A stretch of DNA of 64,000 nucleotides from Halorhodospira halophila (lineage in GTDB: Bacteria; Pseudomonadota; Gammaproteobacteria; Nitrococcales; Halorhodospiraceae), in contig NZ_NHSN01000017.1 of NCBI RefSeq assembly GCF_016653405.1, positions 124,001 to 188,000 on the forward strand, given 5' to 3'. Below, in pieces: positions 41,865 to 51,072 of this stretch. The translations under genes were made by a program, and so were the position numbers. Every line of letters begins with the position of its first letter. The stretch's first letter is position 1. The notes beneath the pieces are model-generated. The model worked only from the letters and a program-made list of their open reading frames with translations, searched no databases and was not told the origin of the DNA.

Positions 41865-43514
41865 GTGGTCTCGCTCACGAGCGCGGCGCGCAGCCCCAGG
41901 CTGCGCCGACTCTGGCAGCGCATCGGCCCCTGGCGTGTCTTCGCGGTCATCGCCGGGGGCCTGCTGTTCACGCCCATCCTGGTGACCCTGTTCTCGTGGC
42001 TGAACCCGGATCACGAGGTCTGGCGCCACCTGGCCGACACGCTGCTGCCCGAGATCCTGCGCAACACCGCCATCCTCATCTTTGGCGTCGGCAGCGCCGT
42101 AATGGTCCTGGGCGTGGGCCTGGCGTGGCTGACGGCGGTCTGCGAATTCCCCGGGCGCCGCTTCTTCGACTGGGCCCTGATGCTGCCGCTGGCGGTTCCG
42201 GCCTACGTGCTGGCCTTCGTATTCATCGGCTTCTTCGAGTACGCCGGCCCGCTGCAGACCGGACTGCGGGAGCTCATCGGCCCCGGTTTCGAACTACCCT
42301 CGGTGCGCTCGGCACCGGGGGTAGTGCTGGTCATGGCGCTGGTCTTCTATCCTTACGTCTACATGCTCACCCGGACGGCGTTCCTCGCCCAGGGCCGAGG
42401 CCCCCTGGAGGCCGCCCGCATCCAGGGGCTGTCACCGTGGGCGGCGTTCTTCCGGGTGGCCGTCCCCATGGCCCGGCCGGCCATCGCCGCGGGCACGGCC
42501 CTGGCCCTGATGGAGACGCTGGCCGATTTCGGCGCTGTAGCCATCTTCAACTTCGAGACGTTCACCACGGCCATCTACCGTGCCTGGTTCGGCTTCTTCA
42601 GCATCAACGCCGCCGCGCAGCTGGCGGCCATCCTGCTGCTGATCATCCTCGCCGGGCTGTGGGTCGAACGCCGGGCCCGCGGCCGGGCTCGCTTCTCCCA
42701 GGGCGGCACCCAGCACCTGGAGCGCATCCAGCTGCGGGGTTGGCGCCGCTGGGCGGCCACAGCGGCGGCCGGCACCGTGCTGGCGCTGGGCTTTGTCTTA
42801 CCCATGATCCAGCTGCTGATCTGGGCCTCCCGGCGCCTCGAGGATCTGGACAGCACCTACTGGTCGCTGATCCAGAACACCCTCACCCTCGGCGCCAGCG
42901 CCGCAGTGCTCACCGTGCTGATCGCACTGCTGCTGGCCTATGCCCGCCGCGTGCAGCCGGACCGGCTGACCCAGCGCGCGGTCACCGCCGCGACCCTGGG
43001 CTACGCGCTACCCGGCGCAGTGCTGGCCGTCGGCATCATGCTGGCGCTGACCTGGCTCGATCACCTGGTAGCCAGCCTGGTCGGCCCCTGGGGCGGACTG
43101 GGCACCACCTTCCTTGCGGGAAGCATCTTCGCCCTGATCCTCGCCTACGTAGTGCGCTTCATGGCAGTCGCCTACGGCGCCGTGGACAGCAGCCTCGAGC
43201 GGGTCCGTCCCGTCTTGCGCGATGCGGCGCGAAGCCTGGGCGCCGGCGACCGCGAGGTGATCCGCCGGATCTACGTGCCCATGCTCGCCCCGGGGCTACT
43301 CACCGCACTGCTGCTCGTCGGCGTCGACGTGATGAAGGAGATGCCCGCCACCCTGCTGCTGCGACCCTTCGGCTGGGATACCCTGGCGGTGCGCATCTAC
43401 GAGTTCACCACCGAGGGCGTGTGGGAGCGGGCGGCGGTGCCGGCGATCACCTTGGTCGGCGTCGGGCTGCTGCCGGTGATCCTGCTCGTACGGGGCACGA
43501 TCCGCGGTCGCTAG
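41865..43514 (+). CDS. Iron(III) ABC transporter permease (FbpB type)
   Basis: Inner-membrane permease of 549 residues, a fusion of two BPD-type membrane domains. About twelve hydrophobic segments are present. The two EAA loops that contact the ATPase are AARIQGLSPWAAFFRVAVP near 187 and AARSLGAGDREVIRRIYVP near 453. GTG 41865, 5 bases after the fbpA stop, fits family length. No fbpC ATPase gene follows; the next gene is gcvT behind its own promoter. The ATPase must therefore come from elsewhere in the genome. Confidence 0.93.
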   Translation: MVSLTSAARSPRLRRLWQRIGPWRVFAVIAGGLLFTPILVTLFSWLNPDHEVWRHLADTLLPEILRNTAILIFGVGSAVMVLGVGLAWLTAVCEFPGRRFFDWALMLPLAVPAYVLAFVFIGFFEYAGPLQTGLRELIGPGFELPSVRSAPGVVLVMALVFYPYVYMLTRTAFLAQGRGPLEAARIQGLSPWAAFFRVAVPMARPAIAAGTALALMETLADFGAVAIFNFETFTTAIYRAWFGFFSINAAAQLAAILLLIILAGLWVERRARGRARFSQGGTQHLERIQLRGWRRWAATAAAGTVLALGFVLPMIQLLIWASRRLEDLDSTYWSLIQNTLTLGASAAVLTVLIALLLAYARRVQPDRLTQRAVTAATLGYALPGAVLAVGIMLALTWLDHLVASLVGPWGGLGTTFLAGSIFALILAYVVRFMAVAYGAVDSSLERVRPVLRDAARSLGAGDREVIRRIYVPMLAPGLLTALLLVGVDVMKEMPATLLLRPFGWDTLAVRIYEFTTEGVWERAAVPAITLVGVGLLPVILLVRGTIRGR

Positions 43515-43546
43515 GGCCCGGCACCCGGCGCCTCAGGGCCCCTCGT

Positions 43547-43575
43547 TTGGGTTTATCGGACTTTGTGCGTATAGT
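43547..43575 (+). promoter_or_regulatory. Candidate gcv operon promoter
   Basis: TTGGGT (-35) and TATAGT (-10) separated by 17 bases, about 30 bases before the gcvT ATG. The 91-base gap is too short for a glycine riboswitch and shows none of its conserved elements. Confidence 0.5.
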
Positions 43576-43605
43576 ATTTCGCCACCCTAGCGACCGATTC
43601 CAGAG

Positions 43606-44688
43606 ATGCCGCAAAGAACTCCGCTCTACGATAGACACGTGGGCGCCGGCGCCCGCGTGGTCGATTTCGCCGGCTGGGAGATGCCGCTTCACTACGGCTC
43701 TCAGCTGGCCGAACACCAGGCCGTGCGCAGCGACGTCGGCCTGTTCGACGTCTCCCATATGGCCGTCACCGACCTCTCCGGCCCGGCTGCCCGTGGCCTG
43801 CTGCGCCAACAGCTGGCCAACGATGTCGCCAAGCTGGACGGGCGCCCCGGCCAAGCCCTCTATAGTTGCCTGCTCAACGAGCGCGGCGGTGTCGTCGACG
43901 ACCTGATCGTCTACCTACGCGACGAGGAGACCTACCGCTTGGTCTCCAACGCCGCCACCCGCGAGAAGGTCCGCCCGCGGCTGCTCGAACAGGCGCAGCA
44001 GGCCGGCGTCACCGCCGAGGCCCGGGACGACCTGGCCATGGTCGCGGTCCAGGGGCCGCGGGCGACCTCCCTGCTCGAGCAGCTCTACGGCGACGAGGCT
44101 GCCGCAGCGCTGGCCTGTAAACCGTTCCAGGCGGCCACGGTGGGTGAGGTCTTTGCCGGGCGCACCGGTTACACCGGCGAGGACGGCTTCGAGCTGATCC
44201 TACCGGCCGACCAGGCCCCCGCTCTGTGGGATCGGCTGACTGAGGCCGGCGCCCAACCGTGCGGGCTCGGCGCCCGCGACAGCCTGCGCCTCGAGGCCGG
44301 ACTCAACCTCAACGGCAACGAGATGGACGAGGAGACCACGCCGCTGGAGGCCGCGCTCGGGTGGACCGTGGCGTGGGCCCCGGAGGATCGCGACTTCGTC
44401 GGCCGTGCGGCACTCGAGGAGCAGCACCGCCAGGGCGTCGCCTGGCGCCTGATCGGCCTGGTGGTCGAGGGTCGCGCCCCGGCCCGCGCGGGCTACGTCG
44501 TGCGCACTGACGCTGGCGACGGGGTGATCACCAGCGGCGCCCATTCGCCGACCCTCGGCGGGCCCATCGCACTGGCCCGCATCCCCGCCGACGCCGAGGG
44601 CGATTTCCGCGTGGTCATCCGCAACCGCGAGGCCGCCGCGCGGCGTGTCAAACCGCCCTTCGTCCGCCATGGTAAGGTATGCGTCTAG
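43606..44688 (+). CDS. gcvT: Aminomethyltransferase GcvT
   Basis: T protein of the glycine cleavage system; moves the methylene group from the lipoyl arm of GcvH to tetrahydrofolate and releases ammonia. The 360-residue protein has [19 protein letters not shown] near 11, [31 protein letters not shown] near 185, and [33 protein letters not shown] in outline near 225. These are all GcvT signatures. First gene of the operon gcvT-gcvH-gcvPA-tpx-gcvPB. Confidence 0.96.
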   Translation: MPQRTPLYDRHVGAGARVVDFAGWEMPLHYGSQLAEHQAVRSDVGLFDVSHMAVTDLSGPAARGLLRQQLANDVAKLDGRPGQALYSCLLNERGGVVDDLIVYLRDEETYRLVSNAATREKVRPRLLEQAQQAGVTAEARDDLAMVAVQGPRATSLLEQLYGDEAAAALACKPFQAATVGEVFAGRTGYTGEDGFELILPADQAPALWDRLTEAGAQPCGLGARDSLRLEAGLNLNGNEMDEETTPLEAALGWTVAWAPEDRDFVGRAALEEQHRQGVAWRLIGLVVEGRAPARAGYVVRTDAGDGVITSGAHSPTLGGPIALARIPADAEGDFRVVIRNREAAARRVKPPFVRHGKVCV

Positions 44689-44743
44689 CCCTTCCACGGC
44701 TTTCAGACGCGAATTCATCCCCGAATTGCGAGGAACGCATCCC

Positions 44744-45136
44744 ATGAGTCAGGTACCTGAAGACCTCAAGTACACGCGCAACCACGAGTGGGTCCGCGTG
44801 GAAGCCGATGGCAGCGTGACGGTGGGGATCACCGAGCACGCCCAGGAGTCGCTGGGCGACCTGGTCTTCGTCGAACCGCCGGAGGCCGGAAGCCAGGTCC
44901 AGGCCGAAGAGGCGTGCGCGGTGGTCGAGTCGGTCAAGGCCGCCTCCGACGTCTACGCCCCGATCAGTGGCGAGGTCACCCAGGGCAACGAGGCCCTGGC
45001 CGACAACCCCGAGGCCGTGAACACCGACCCTTACGGCGATGGGTGGATCATGCGCATCCAGCCCGCCGACACTAGTGAGATCGACGGTCTTCTGGATGCC
45101 GCCGCCTATCAGGAGCTGGTGGCCGACGAGGGTTGA
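44744..45136 (+). CDS. gcvH: Glycine cleavage system H protein
   Basis: Lipoyl carrier of the glycine cleavage system, 130 residues. The lipoylation Lys lies in [18 protein letters not shown] near 64. The N-terminus [22 protein letters not shown] and the end [12 protein letters not shown] are typical. ATG 44744 gives the usual length. gcvPA begins 29 bases later. Confidence 0.97.
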   Translation: MSQVPEDLKYTRNHEWVRVEADGSVTVGITEHAQESLGDLVFVEPPEAGSQVQAEEACAVVESVKAASDVYAPISGEVTQGNEALADNPEAVNTDPYGDGWIMRIQPADTSEIDGLLDAAAYQELVADEG

Positions 45137-45165
45137 AACCCGTCCGCTAACACGGGACCCGAACG

Positions 45166-46548
45166 ATGCCGTTTGTACCGCATACCGAGCAGGAGATCCG
45201 CGAGATGCTCGACGCCATCGGCGTCGAGCGGATCGAGGATCTCTTCGACGAAATCCCCGAATCGCTGCGTAAGGCGTCCATCGATGCCATCCCCGCCGGG
45301 ATGAACGAGATGGAGGTGACGCAGCTTATGCGTCGCCGGGCCGCGCAGGACGTGCAGCCGGCCTGCTTCGTGGGCGCCGGCGCCTACGATCACCACGTTC
45401 CGGCGGCCGTCTGGGAGATCACCACCCGCGGTGAGTTCTACAGCGCTTACACGCCGTATCAGGCCGAGGCGTCGCAGGGCACCCTGCAGCTGCTCTACGA
45501 GTTCCAGACCATGATGTCGGAGCTCACCGGGCTGTACGCCTCCAACGCCTCGCTCTACGACGGCGCCACCGCGCTGGCCGAGGCGGTGCTCATGGCCGTG
45601 CGGGCCAACCGCAAGGCCAAGAGCAAGCGGGTACTGATGCCGCGCAGCGTGCATCCGTACTACCGGCGCGTGGTCGAGACCATTGTCGCCAACCAGGGCA
45701 TCGAGCTGGTTGAGGCTCCCCTGGACGACACCGTCGGGCGCATCGATCCCGAGGCACTCGGCCGCTTCGAGGACGAACCCTTCGCCGCGGTGGTGGTCCC
45801 GCAGCCGAACTTCTTCGGCGCCCTCGAGGAGGTGGACCGCCTGACCGACTGGGCCCACGGTCTGAACGCCTTGGTCATTGCCGTGTGTAACCCGGTCGCT
45901 CTGGCGCTTTTGACCCCACCCGGCGAGTGGGGCAGCGAAGGCGCCGACATCGCCTGTGGCGAGGGGCAGCCGCTGGGCATCCCGCTGGCCTCCGGCGGCC
46001 CATACTTCGGCTACATGACCACGCGCAAGCAGCACGTGCGTCAACTGCCCGGCCGGATCGTCGGGCGAACGGTCGACGCCGACGGGCGAACCGGCTATAC
46101 CTTGACATTGCAGGCCCGGGAGCAGCACATCCGCCGCTCCAAGGCGACGTCCAACATCTGCACCAACCAGGGGCTGATGGTCACCGCGGCCACCGTGCAC
46201 CTGTCCCTGCTCGGTGCCGAGGGGCTCGCCCGCGTGGCGGCGGTCAGCCACGAGCGCACACGGGAGCTGGTACAGAAGCTGACAGCCATCGATGGAGTCG
46301 AGCGGCTCTTCGACGGCCCCTTCTTCCACGAGGTCCCGCTGCGGATCCCCGCGCCTGCCGAGGAGGTCCTGCCGACGCTCGCCCACCGCGGCGTACTCGG
46401 TGGCTACGACCTCAGTCAGGAATTCCCGGAGTGGGGTCCGGCGCTGCTCGTCTGCGCCACCGAGACCCGCACCTCCGAGGAGATCGACCGGTTCGCTGCG
46501 GCGCTGGCCGATGCCCTGCGCAACACCGGGCAGCGCGCCCGCGCCTGA
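45166..46548 (+). CDS. gcvPA: Glycine dehydrogenase (decarboxylating) subunit 1, GcvPA
   Basis: Alpha subunit of the two-part P protein, 460 residues. [19 protein letters not shown] opens the family. [36 protein letters not shown] and [14 protein letters not shown] follow, along with [19 protein letters not shown] and [11 protein letters not shown]. It has no PLP lysine of its own, which is normal because that residue is in GcvPB. A tpx gene lies between it and gcvPB, an uncommon arrangement. Confidence 0.96.
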   Translation: MPFVPHTEQEIREMLDAIGVERIEDLFDEIPESLRKASIDAIPAGMNEMEVTQLMRRRAAQDVQPACFVGAGAYDHHVPAAVWEITTRGEFYSAYTPYQAEASQGTLQLLYEFQTMMSELTGLYASNASLYDGATALAEAVLMAVRANRKAKSKRVLMPRSVHPYYRRVVETIVANQGIELVEAPLDDTVGRIDPEALGRFEDEPFAAVVVPQPNFFGALEEVDRLTDWAHGLNALVIAVCNPVALALLTPPGEWGSEGADIACGEGQPLGIPLASGGPYFGYMTTRKQHVRQLPGRIVGRTVDADGRTGYTLTLQAREQHIRRSKATSNICTNQGLMVTAATVHLSLLGAEGLARVAAVSHERTRELVQKLTAIDGVERLFDGPFFHEVPLRIPAPAEEVLPTLAHRGVLGGYDLSQEFPEWGPALLVCATETRTSEEIDRFAAALADALRNTGQRARA

Positions 46549-46588
46549 GCCCCACAACCGCGCATCGTCGCGGAGGAGGTATCGCGCC

Positions 46589-47086
46589 ATGGCCACCGTC
46601 ACCCTCAAGGGCACCCCGTTCCGTACCTGCGGCGAGCTGCCGGGCACCGGCTCGGCAGCCCCGGATTTCCGGCTGGTTGACAGCGAGCTGCAGGATCACC
46701 GACTGGGCGACTTCGCCGGTCGGCGGCTGGTGCTCAACATCGTGCCGAGTCTCGACACCCCGGTGTGCAGCGCCTCGGCCAAGCGTTTCGATGAGCTGGC
46801 CCGCAGCCATGCGGAGGTCACCTTCGCCACCGTCTCCGCCGATCTGCCCTTTGCCCAGCAGCGCTTCTGTAGCGCGGAGGGCGTCGGCAACGTGGTGATG
46901 CTCTCGGCCATGCGCGATTCGGCCTTCGCCCGCGACTACGGCGTGCGCATCGAGGAGGGCCCCATGGAGGGCCTGTGCGCCCGGGCCGTGGTGATCATCG
47001 ATGACGGCGGGCAGGTGGTGTACACGCAGCTCGTCCCCGAGATCGCCGAGGAACCCGACTACGACGACGTGCAGCGCGCCCTGTGA
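46589..47086 (+). CDS. tpx: Thiol peroxidase Tpx
   Basis: Periplasmic or cytoplasmic 2-Cys peroxiredoxin of 165 residues that reduces lipid and other peroxides with thioredoxin. The peroxidatic Cys is in [14 protein letters not shown] near 60 and the resolving Cys in [15 protein letters not shown] near 93, the atypical Tpx layout. [22 protein letters not shown] is the family N-terminus. AGGAGG lies 9 bases before the ATG. No signal peptide is visible, so it should be cytoplasmic. It sits inside the glycine cleavage operon. Confidence 0.96.
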   Translation: MATVTLKGTPFRTCGELPGTGSAAPDFRLVDSELQDHRLGDFAGRRLVLNIVPSLDTPVCSASAKRFDELARSHAEVTFATVSADLPFAQQRFCSAEGVGNVVMLSAMRDSAFARDYGVRIEEGPMEGLCARAVVIIDDGGQVVYTQLVPEIAEEPDYDDVQRAL

Positions 47087-47109
47087 TTATGACTGAGGAG
47101 TCCGAAGCT

Positions 47110-48555
47110 GTGCTCATCTATGACATCAGCCGTGAGGGCCGGCGTGCCTACGCCCAGGCCCCCAAGGAGGCGCCGGGGGCTGACAGCCTCCCGCGCCGTT
47201 TCCGCCGCCAGCGCCAGCCTCAACTGCCGCAGGTCTCGGAGCTGGAGACGGTGCGTCACTACACCCGGCTGTCGCAGAAGAATTTCTCCATCGACACCCA
47301 TTTTTACCCGCTGGGCTCCTGCACCATGAAGTACAACCCGCGGGGTGCCAACAACCTCGCGATGCTGCCCCAGTTCCTCGAGCGCCATCCGCTGGCGCCC
47401 GACGAGACGGGGCAGGGCTTCCTGGCCTGCATCCACGAGCTCCAGCAGGATCTGGCCGTCGTCACCGGCATGCAGGATGTCACGCTGTCGGTGATGGCCG
47501 GCGCCCAGGGCGAGTTCGCCGGTGTGGCCATGATCCGCGCCTACCACGACGCACGCGGCGACGACGGGCGCACCGAGATCCTGGTGCCCGATGCGGCCCA
47601 CGGCACCAATCCGGCCACTGCCACCATGTGCGGCTACAAGGTGCGCGAGATCCCCACCGGTGCCGACGGGGACGTCGACATGGAGGCGTTCAAGGCGGCC
47701 GTCGGACCGCAGACCGCCGGGATCATGCTCACCAACCCGTCGACCGTGGGGGTCTTCGAGCGGCGCATCGAGGAGATCGCCACCACCGTCCACGAGGCCG
47801 GCGGCCTGCTCTACTACGACGGCGCCAACCTCAACGCCATCCTCGGCAAGGCGCGGCCCGGGGACATGGGCTTCGACGTCATCCACATGAACCTGCACAA
47901 GACGTTCTCCACGCCCCACGGCGGCGGGGGACCGGGTGCCGGTGCGGTGGGCGTCAGCGAGCGCCTGCTACCCTACCTACCCATCCCCCGGGTCACCCGG
48001 GAGGGCGATCACTACCGCTGGCTCACCGAGACGGACTGCCCGAGTTCCATCGGCCGGCTGTGCACCTTCAACGGCAACTCCGGGGTGCTGCTGCGCGCGT
48101 ACGCCTACATGCGCATGCTCGGCCGCGAGGGCATGCCCCGGGTGGCCGAGTACTCGACGCTCAACGCCAACTACCTGATGACCCGGCTGCGCGAGGCCGG
48201 CTTCACCGTGGCCTACCCGGAGCGCCGGGCCAGCCACGAGTTCATCGTCAGCCTCAAGCACGAGGCCAAGGAGCTCGGCGCCAACGTCATGGACTTCGCC
48301 AAGCGCCTGCTCGATCTCGGCTACCATGCGCCGACCACCTACTTCCCCCTGTTGGTGCCCGAGGCGTTGCTCATCGAGCCGACCGAGACCGAGTCCAAGC
48401 GCGAGCTCGACGGCTTCGTCGACGCCATGGTGCGCATCCGCGAGGAGGCGCGCGAGAACATCGACATGGTCAAGGGCGCTCCGTACCGCCTGCCCGTGCG
48501 CCGGCTCGACGACGTCAAGGCCGCGCGTGAGCTCGATCTGCGCTGGGAAGGCTAA
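47110..48555 (+). CDS. gcvPB: Glycine dehydrogenase (decarboxylating) subunit 2, GcvPB
   Basis: Beta subunit of the P protein with the PLP cofactor, 481 residues. The PLP Lys is in [20 protein letters not shown] near 271; [13 protein letters not shown] and [17 protein letters not shown] also match. I chose GTG 47110 because GAGGAG ends 9 bases before it and [18 protein letters not shown] equals the normal start of the family. The in-frame GTG 47083 and ATG 47089 overlap or touch the tpx stop and add unconserved residues. Confidence 0.95.
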   Translation: MLIYDISREGRRAYAQAPKEAPGADSLPRRFRRQRQPQLPQVSELETVRHYTRLSQKNFSIDTHFYPLGSCTMKYNPRGANNLAMLPQFLERHPLAPDETGQGFLACIHELQQDLAVVTGMQDVTLSVMAGAQGEFAGVAMIRAYHDARGDDGRTEILVPDAAHGTNPATATMCGYKVREIPTGADGDVDMEAFKAAVGPQTAGIMLTNPSTVGVFERRIEEIATTVHEAGGLLYYDGANLNAILGKARPGDMGFDVIHMNLHKTFSTPHGGGGPGAGAVGVSERLLPYLPIPRVTREGDHYRWLTETDCPSSIGRLCTFNGNSGVLLRAYAYMRMLGREGMPRVAEYSTLNANYLMTRLREAGFTVAYPERRASHEFIVSLKHEAKELGANVMDFAKRLLDLGYHAPTTYFPLLVPEALLIEPTETESKRELDGFVDAMVRIREEARENIDMVKGAPYRLPVRRLDDVKAARELDLRWEG

Positions 48556-48581
48556 CGAACACCCACGACAAGGAGGATTCA

Positions 48582-49532
48582 ATGTCCGCCATTATCAGCG
48601 GCTCTGTCGCTTTCGACACCATCATGGTGTTCCACGACCGCTTCCGGAACCACATCCTGCCGGAGCAGGTCCACATCCTGAACGTCTCGTTCCTGGTGCC
48701 GCAGCTGCGCCGCGAATACGGCGGCTGCGCCGGCAACATCGCCTACAACCTGAAGATGCTCGGTGAGGAGCCGCTCACCCTGGCCACCGTCGGCGCCGAC
48801 ATCGGCAGCTACGCCGACTGGATGACAAGCCACGGCATCGAGCAGCGCTATATCAGCACGCTCAACGAGCACTACACTGCCCAGGCCTACATCACCACCG
48901 ACATGGACGACAACCAGATCACGGCGTTCCACCCGGGCGCCATGGGCGACGCCCACAAGGTTGACGTCCCCACCGACGCCGGCGGCAAGGTCGGGGTGGT
49001 CGCCCCCAACGGCCCGGAGGGCATGGTCAAGCACGCCCGGCAGTTCGTCGACGCCGGTATCCCGTTCATCTTCGACCCGGGCCAGGCCATGCCGGCGTTC
49101 GACGGTGATCAGCTGCGTGAGTTCGTCGAGGGCGCCACCTGGGTGGCGGTCAACGACTACGAGTCGCGCCTGCTCACCGAGAAGACCCACATGGAGCTCG
49201 AGGACATCGCGAACAAGGTCGAGGCGCTGATCGTGACCCGCGGCGCCGAGGGCTCCCACATCTACACCAACGGCCAGATCATCCACGTGCCGGCGGCACC
49301 GATCAGCCAGGTCGCCGACCCCACGGGTTGCGGCGACGCCTTCCGGGCCGGGCTGCTCTTCGGCCTGCTGCGCGATCTGGACTGGGAGACCACCGGCCGT
49401 ATCGCCTCGCTGATGGGCGCGATCAAGGTCGAGCAGAGCGGTACGCAGAACCACTCCATCGACGCCGATAGCTTCAAGAGCCGCTACGAGTCGGCCTTCG
49501 GCACCCGCCTCGACGTGGCCATCGGCCGCTGA
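48582..49532 (+). CDS. PfkB-family kinase, probable adenosine kinase
   Basis: Ribokinase-fold sugar or nucleoside kinase of 316 residues. Near the N-terminus, ISGSVAFDTIMVF and REYGGCAGNIAYNLKMLG are typical. The C-terminal PfkB signature DPTGCGDAFRAGLLFGL (about 247) holds the catalytic Asp and anion hole. This subgroup, starting MSA-[I/L]-I-x-GS and with HPGAM near 110, is commonly annotated as adenosine kinase in related bacteria; that is my recollection of the family rather than a search. AAGGAGG lies 6 bases before ATG 48582. It is on the gcv strand, 26 bases after gcvPB, so probably the same transcript, and is followed by a strong hairpin. Confidence 0.85.
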   Translation: MSAIISGSVAFDTIMVFHDRFRNHILPEQVHILNVSFLVPQLRREYGGCAGNIAYNLKMLGEEPLTLATVGADIGSYADWMTSHGIEQRYISTLNEHYTAQAYITTDMDDNQITAFHPGAMGDAHKVDVPTDAGGKVGVVAPNGPEGMVKHARQFVDAGIPFIFDPGQAMPAFDGDQLREFVEGATWVAVNDYESRLLTEKTHMELEDIANKVEALIVTRGAEGSHIYTNGQIIHVPAAPISQVADPTGCGDAFRAGLLFGLLRDLDWETTGRIASLMGAIKVEQSGTQNHSIDADSFKSRYESAFGTRLDVAIGR

Positions 49533-49555
49533 GGCGACCCCTTTCGACGGTATCT

Positions 49556-49585
49556 GATGGCCCCCGCCAGGCGGCGGGGGCCATC
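49556..49585 (+). terminator. Hairpin at the end of the gcv-kinase transcript
   Basis: A perfect 13-base stem (GATGGCCCCCGCC and its complement) with a 4-base loop, 24 bases after the kinase stop. It lacks a T-run. Confidence 0.6.
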
Positions 49586-49610
49586 GGTCAACGGTTGCCG
49601 GAGCCGTCCC

Positions 49611-50174
49611 GTGCCCAGCAGCGGACGCTACAGCATTGATCCCGCCACAGGGCTCCTGCACCCGGCCCGCCACTGCCCTTCACCGAATCACGGCCCCCGC
49701 CCGCCTGGCTGCGTCGTCGACCTGCTGGTCCTCCACGCCATCAGCCTGCCCCCCGGGGAGTTCGGCGGCGGCTGGATCGACGAGCTGTTCACCAACCAGC
49801 TCGACCCGGCGGCTCACCCCACCTTTGAGTCGATCGCCGATCTGCGCGTCTCTGCCCACCTGCTCATCGACCGCCAAGGCAATGTCACGCAGTACGTACC
49901 GTTCCACCGCCGCGCGTGGCACGCCGGCCGCTCGTCGTTCCGGGGACGCCCCGAGTGCAACGACTTCTCGGTGGGGATCGAGCTCGAGGGCGACGAGCGC
50001 ACTCCGTTCACGGAGGCTCAGTACGTGACGCTGCTCCCGGTGGTACAGACGCTGCGGGCCCGCTACCCGGCGATCAAGCCGGATCGCATCGCCGGCCACA
50101 GCGATATCGCCCCGGGACGCAAGACGGACCCGGGGCCGGCCTTCGACTGGCAGCGACTGCTCAAGGCGCTCTGA
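49611..50174 (+). CDS. ampD: 1,6-anhydro-N-acetylmuramyl-L-alanine amidase AmpD
   Basis: Zinc amidase that cleaves anhydro-muropeptides during cell-wall recycling, 187 residues from GTG 49611. CGGAG precedes this start at a spacing of about 6. VDLLVLHAISLPPGEFGGG supplies the first zinc His, HRRAWHAGRSSFRG and NDFSVGIELEGDE are family motifs, and IAGHSDIAPGRKTDPGPAFDW supplies the second His and the Asp. The product is cytoplasmic, without a signal peptide. The substrate would come from the Slt enzyme at 12403. Confidence 0.95.
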   Translation: MPSSGRYSIDPATGLLHPARHCPSPNHGPRPPGCVVDLLVLHAISLPPGEFGGGWIDELFTNQLDPAAHPTFESIADLRVSAHLLIDRQGNVTQYVPFHRRAWHAGRSSFRGRPECNDFSVGIELEGDERTPFTEAQYVTLLPVVQTLRARYPAIKPDRIAGHSDIAPGRKTDPGPAFDWQRLLKAL

Positions 50175-50182
50175 GCGGCCGC

Positions 50183-51019
50183 TCAGGCGTGCTCGGGACA
50201 CTTGAGGCTATGCACCGCCTCGCTGCCGTCATCGATCCGCACGGCTGTCAGCGTATTGCCCCACTGGCAGCCCGTGTCGATGCTCAGCACCCCGTGGTCA
50301 TTGTGGAAGCCAAGCAGCGACCAATGCCCGGTCACCAGCTTCACCGGATCCGGCGAGGCGCGCAGCCGCCTCCGGGCGACAAACCATGGGTAGTGCCCCT
50401 CTGGGGCACGGTCGGGTCGACCCTTCTCGCGCAGCAGCAGCCGACCCTGACCGTCGACGAAGCGCATGCGCATGAAGGCGTTGGTGATGAAGCGCAGCCG
50501 GTCGTAGCCCTCGAGCTCGTCGGACCACTCGATGGGCCGGTTGCCGTAGATGTTGTCCATCAGGTCGTCGAGGGGGATGTCGCCGCGCAGGGCCCGCTCC
50601 AGCTCGTGGGCGCGCAGTTTCGCCTCGGCCACGCTCCAGGCCGGCGGCAGGCCGGCGTGGGCCATGGCGTAGCCCAGGCTCTCGTCGACGTGCATCAGCG
50701 GCCGGCGCCGCAGCCACTCGATCAGCTCATCGACGTCCGGGGCATCCAAGGTGCCGCGCAGGGTATCGGCGTTCTTCAGCCGGCCGTGGCCACTCCAGAC
50801 CGACATCAGGTGGATGTCGTGGTTGCCGAGGACGGTGATCGCCCGATCGCCGAGCTCGTTGCGCACCAAGCGCAGCACACCGAGCGAGTCCGGGCCACGG
50901 TTGACCAGATCGCCCACGAACCAGATCGTGTCCTGCGCCGGATCGAAGCGGATCTGCTCCAGTAGTCGCTTGAGCGGGTCGCAGCATCCCTGGATGTCAC
51001 CGATCGCGTACGTGGCCAA
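50183..51019 (-). CDS. apaH: Symmetrical bis(5'-nucleosyl)-tetraphosphatase ApaH
   Basis: Hydrolyses Ap4A to two ADP and also decaps NpnN-capped RNA. The 278-residue protein has the calcineurin-like metal motifs GDIQGC (residue 7), GDLVNRGPDS (36) and LGNHDIHL (63), plus HAGLPPAW near 119 and a C-terminal SIDTGCQWGNTLTAVRI. It is convergent with ampD, 8 bases apart. Transaldolase lies upstream on the same strand. Confidence 0.96.
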   Translation of the reverse strand: MATYAIGDIQGCCDPLKRLLEQIRFDPAQDTIWFVGDLVNRGPDSLGVLRLVRNELGDRAITVLGNHDIHLMSVWSGHGRLKNADTLRGTLDAPDVDELIEWLRRRPLMHVDESLGYAMAHAGLPPAWSVAEAKLRAHELERALRGDIPLDDLMDNIYGNRPIEWSDELEGYDRLRFITNAFMRMRFVDGQGRLLLREKGRPDRAPEGHYPWFVARRRLRASPDPVKLVTGHWSLLGFHNDHGVLSIDTGCQWGNTLTAVRIDDGSEAVHSLKCPEHA

Positions 51020-51072
51020 TGGCAGCCTCCTTCCTCTGCATGACGCCTACGGGATCTCGGCGGGTCAGGGTC

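Noticed and set aside
43515-43605. Glycine riboswitch upstream of gcvT
   Set aside because: The 91-base gap is too short for a tandem glycine aptamer and lacks the conserved aptamer segments; only a promoter is visible.
45109-46647. Minus-strand frame of 512 codons opposite gcvPA
   Set aside because: Antisense shadow; gcvPA is certain from its motifs.
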